Origin: an uncultured Bacteroidota bacterium
GTDB taxonomy: Bacteria; Bacteroidota; Bacteroidia; B-17B0; Aurantibacillaceae
Assembly: GCA_903923915.1 (NCBI GenBank)
Contig: CAIXZI010000243.1
Span: 1-18,443, forward strand
Length of the DNA: 18,443 bases
Direction of reading: 5' to 3'
In this document: positions 16,340 through 18,443 of the stretch, piece after piece
Layout of the letters: every line of letters begins with the position of its first letter
Position numbering within the stretch: the first letter of the stretch is position 1
Translations under genes and position numbers: made by a program
Notes under the pieces: model-generated
What the model was told of the DNA's origin: nothing
The model's input: the letters and a program-made list of their open reading frames with translations, nothing else
Database searches by the model: none

Positions 16340-17614
16340 TTATTCTTGTTCTGCATCAAACTCAGATGCTAATACAGCACGTAAAGCTTTGATTGTTTCT
16401 TCATCAATTTTGGTACGACGAACTAATTCTTCTTGTGTAAGTTTTAGTACATCTTTTGCAGTATCGCAACCTATAGATTTTAACTCTTCGATTACAGCAG
16501 CTTCAATCTCGTCAGAGAATTCTTCTAAGTCAACGTCCTCTTCATCAATCACTTCCTCTTCTTCAGTTTCGCGATAAACATCTAACTCATAACCGGTTAA
16601 TTTTCCGGCTAATTTAATGTTGAAACCACCTTTACCGATAGCCAAAGAAATTTGATCTGGTTTTAAATAAACCTGAGCGCGCATGGTTGTATCATCCAAT
16701 GTAATATTGGTAATTTTTGCCGGACTTAAAGCACGTTGAATTAATAATTGTGCATTGCTTGTAAAGTTAATTACATCAATGTTTTCGTTTTTTAATTCAC
16801 GCACAATGCCATGGATACGGGAACCTTTCATACCAACGCAAGCACCAACCGGGTCAATACGCTCGTCGTAAGATTCAACAGCAACTTTAGCACGTTCGCC
16901 TGGTTCACGAACAATTTTTTTGATGGTAATTAATCCATCTGCAATTTCAGGAACTTCGGTTTCAAATAAACGCTCTAAGAATACAGGCGATGTACGAGAA
17001 AGTAATATTACAGGCGTTGCATTTTTCATGTCAACTTTTAGTACAACTGCTTTTACGGTATCTCCTTTTTTAAAGAAATCGGTAGGAATTTGTTCGGTGC
17101 GAGGAAGGATTAATTCGTTTCCTTCATCATCAACCATCATAATTTCTTTTTTCCAAACTTGGTAAACTTCGGCAGTAATTACTTCGCCAACACGCTCTTT
17201 ATATTTATTATAAATTTCGTTTTTCTCAAGTTCTAAAACTTTTTGCACTAAATTTTGACGTAAAGATAAAACCGAACGACGTCCGAATTCTTCCATATCA
17301 ACAGGCTCAGTAACTTCTTCGCCAATATCAAAGCTATCATCAATTTTACGAGCTTCAGTTAAGCTAATGTGTTTATTAACATCATATTCAAAGCTGTCTT
17401 CTGCAAATTCATCATCTACAATAGCGCGATTTTTGTACATCTCTACATCACCTTTATCAGGGTTTACAATGATATCGAAGTTTTTATCGGTACCGTATTT
17501 TTTAATGATCATGCTGCGAAACACATCATCAATAATGCTCATTAAGGTTGCTTTGTCGATGTTTTTTATTTCCTTAAAATCGGAAAACGACTCGATTAGA
17601 TTAACAGACTGCAT
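16340..17614 (-). CDS. nusA: Transcription termination/antitermination factor NusA
   Basis: Binds RNA polymerase and nascent RNA to modulate pausing, termination and antitermination. It has 424 residues: N-terminal RNA-polymerase-binding domain (about 1-135), S1 domain (about 141-206, with GEVITAEVYQVW), KH1 (about 225-300, with IDPVGACVGMKGSRI at 253-267), KH2 (about 302-348, with AIGKGGFNIKLAGKLTG at 325-341), an acidic linker (349-372), and a C-terminal helical HhH-like module (about 373-420, with EELKSIGCDTAKDVLKL). One such C-terminal module instead of the two acidic repeats of E. coli NusA explains its shorter length. It begins 21 nt after rimP and is the middle gene of the rimP-nusA-infB operon. 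Confidence 0.98.
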   Translation of the reverse strand: MQSVNLIESFSDFKEIKNIDKATLMSIIDDVFRSMIIKKYGTDKNFDIIVNPDKGDVEMYKNRAIVDDEFAEDSFEYDVNKHISLTEARKIDDSFDIGEEVTEPVDMEEFGRRSVLSLRQNLVQKVLELEKNEIYNKYKERVGEVITAEVYQVWKKEIMMVDDEGNELILPRTEQIPTDFFKKGDTVKAVVLKVDMKNATPVILLSRTSPVFLERLFETEVPEIADGLITIKKIVREPGERAKVAVESYDERIDPVGACVGMKGSRIHGIVRELKNENIDVINFTSNAQLLIQRALSPAKITNITLDDTTMRAQVYLKPDQISLAIGKGGFNIKLAGKLTGYELDVYRETEEEEVIDEEDVDLEEFSDEIEAAVIEELKSIGCDTAKDVLKLTQEELVRRTKIDEETIKALRAVLASEFDAEQE

Positions 17615-17635
17615 GATACTTTTTTTTGTTTATGA

Positions 17636-18100
17636 TTAAAATGGTAAAATTAACTTGGTTTCTTTTATTTTATCTAATTCTATTGTTACGTTATTAATAA
17701 CTGTTTGCTTGCCTTTGCCTACTTGCTTACGCTCGGTGGTTTTTATTTCAACGGTAATGGTTTTATCATCAGCATGAGCAAGCGAACCAATTACTTTAAT
17801 GCCATCCTTTTTTATAACGCCCACTTGTTTACCGTAATACTTTTGATATTGAGGGAGTACAGTAAAAGCCTCGTCAATACCCGGCGAAGAAACAATTAGT
17901 TCAAAATCTTCAGCATCTCTGTCTAAATTAGCTTCAATATGTTTGCTGATACCAATGCAGGTCTCAATAGAGATGTGATTAGGCTCATCAACAAAAACCT
18001 CAATTTTATTAGCCGGCTTTACTTTTACCTGCACTAAAAAAACATCGGTTCCTTTAATTTTATCTTCAACTAATTTTTGTATGGTTTGCTCGCTAATCAT
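17636..18100 (-). CDS. rimP: Ribosome maturation factor RimP
   Basis: Required for maturation of the 30S ribosomal subunit, in the cytoplasm. The 154 residues match the family size. The best signature is DFELIVSSPGIDEAF (65-79), the family's (Y/F)xLEVSSPGhDR(P/F)L motif in Bacteroidota form; it follows an N-terminal alpha/beta domain with IEVFVDEPNHISIETCIGIS (33-52). The C-terminal SH3-like domain (about 85-154) is strand-rich and ends KETKLILPF. It is the first gene of the operon with nusA and infB. Its ATG is 2 nt after a possible 10-codon upstream ORF and about 12 nt after a 9-bp hairpin in the leader. Confidence 0.96.
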   Translation of the reverse strand: MISEQTIQKLVEDKIKGTDVFLVQVKVKPANKIEVFVDEPNHISIETCIGISKHIEANLDRDAEDFELIVSSPGIDEAFTVLPQYQKYYGKQVGVIKKDGIKVIGSLAHADDKTITVEIKTTERKQVGKGKQTVINNVTIELDKIKETKLILPF

Positions 18101-18102
18101 CT

Positions 18103-18135
18103 TTAAATGAAGAAGGGACTTGTTAGCCCCTCCAT
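18103..18135 (-). other. Possible leader ORF and hairpin in the rimP-nusA-infB 5' UTR
   Basis: The minus-strand leader contains a 10-codon ORF (MEGLTSPFFI, then TAA) whose stop is 2 nt from the rimP ATG. Within it, GGAGGGGCU and AGUCCCUUC (18112-18133) form a 9-bp stem around the loop AACA. Two of the pairs are G.U, so the stem is continuous only in the minus-strand transcript. There is no U-tract after the stem, so it is not a plain terminator. Either the hairpin or the ORF may be the functional unit, or neither. Confidence 0.4.
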
Positions 18136-18156
18136 CTTTTTAATATTTTATGGGTA

Positions 18157-18186
18157 CAAATATACGCATTATTTATTAAAAACCAA
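18157..18186 (-). promoter_or_regulatory. Promoter of the rimP-nusA-infB-folE operon
   Basis: The best promoter in the window: on the minus strand, TTG (18184-18186), a 19-bp spacer, then TATATTTG (18157-18164). This fits the Bacteroidota primary-sigma consensus TTG-(19-21)-TAnnTTTG. It predicts a leader of about 50 nt before rimP. Confidence 0.65.
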
Positions 18187-18276
18187 TTGTTGATTATTTT
18201 CGATAAAATACTTTATTGTTTAAATAAAATGGCTTAATTTTACTATGTAAAACCACATCGTATTAAATTTAAAGCC

Positions 18277-18443
18277 ATGAAAACAATAAGTAAACTGATA
18301 AAAAACAAACAATTTGCTTTGTTATTGTTTGTATTAGTAACTCCATTTGCTTCTTTTGCTCAAGTACCAACTGCTGCAGAAGAAGCTGCCGCAAATGCAA
18401 AAACGGCATTAATTGGTGAAGTAGCTATTGCTGTTTTATTTAT
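18277..18443 (+). CDS. Exported protein of unknown function (5' part only)
   Basis: An ATG at 18277 opens a frame that runs off the window after 55 codons. Residues 1-28 form a good signal peptide (basic MKTISKLIKNK, hydrophobic FALLLFVLVTPF, cleavage ASFA before Q). The mature part begins QVPTAAEEAAANAKTA and enters a second hydrophobic stretch (LIGEVAIAVLF), probably a membrane helix. The alanine-rich linker followed by a membrane segment would suit a respiratory or membrane-bound c-type cytochrome subunit, but no heme motif is within the window, so I assign no function. Divergent from rimP. A near-consensus -7 octamer (TAATTTTA, 18235-18242) lies 34 nt upstream, with no well-spaced -33 element. 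Confidence 0.75.
   Translation, partial: MKTISKLIKNKQFALLLFVLVTPFASFAQVPTAAEEAAANAKTALIGEVAIAVLF

Noticed and set aside
18112..18140. Plus-strand intrinsic terminator (hairpin followed by T5)
   Set aside because: On the plus strand two stem positions become A-C mismatches, and no plus-strand gene lies upstream; the stem is intact only in the rimP leader.
1..18443. A new multi-gene defence, mobile or biosynthetic system
   Set aside because: Most genes belong to known families with housekeeping or envelope roles; no integrase, transposase, toxin-antitoxin, nuclease-helicase or similar cluster was seen. The heptamer tracts are the only structure not explained by genes.

Overview
The window reads as a chromosomal segment from a low-GC member of the Bacteroidota. 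Three things support this: a PorP/SprF-family protein beside a large secreted protein with a gliding-motility type C-terminal sorting domain (type IX secretion); promoter boxes of the Bacteroidota form TAnnTTTG close upstream of several genes; and starts that mostly lack a Shine-Dalgarno sequence. I cannot name the genus from sequence alone.

Layout, left to right. (1) 1-494, minus: 5' part of a secreted FG-GAP/VCBS-repeat protein, opening with TTG. (2) 589-1845, plus: exported serine beta-lactamase-fold protein, meeting tail to tail (4-nt stop overlap) a predicted di-heme c-type cytochrome lipoprotein (1842-2483, minus). (3) 2620-3873, plus: solitary imidazolonepropionase hutI, again overlapping by 4 nt at its stop the minus-strand pair PorP/SprF-like protein (3870-4967) and CotH-like T9SS cargo (4971-7904). 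(4) 7994-8767, plus: exodeoxyribonuclease III, converging on a minus-strand run of a sugar MFS transporter (11093-12544), a vWA-domain exported protein (9653-11056) and glutamate racemase murI (8773-9645). (5) 12771-18100, minus: the conserved translation/transcription cluster rimP-nusA-infB with folE (GTP cyclohydrolase I) at its end. (6) 18277 to the end, plus: start of an exported protein of unknown function.

How the genes work together. rimP-nusA-infB is the classical housekeeping operon (30S maturation, transcription elongation/termination, initiation factor 2). It is driven by a well-formed promoter at 18157-18186 and has a short leader containing an orientation-specific hairpin and a possible 10-residue upstream ORF. 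The CotH-like protein and PorP/SprF-like protein form a typical cargo/partner pair for T9SS surface delivery. The other genes are separate metabolic or envelope functions: histidine breakdown, cell-wall D-glutamate, sugar uptake and DNA repair.

Repeats. The most unusual DNA structure is a pair of degenerate 7-bp-period repeat tracts in opposite orientation (10959-11028 and 11071-11105). They lie at the junction between the transporter and the vWA gene, and they encode the signal peptide of one gene and the last residues of the other. A 67-bp palindromic REP-like element sits downstream of folE (12681-12747). I found no CRISPR, tRNA, rRNA, insertion sequence, prophage or defence genes, and no convincing undescribed multi-gene system. 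Gene-free gaps are all shorter than 300 bp.
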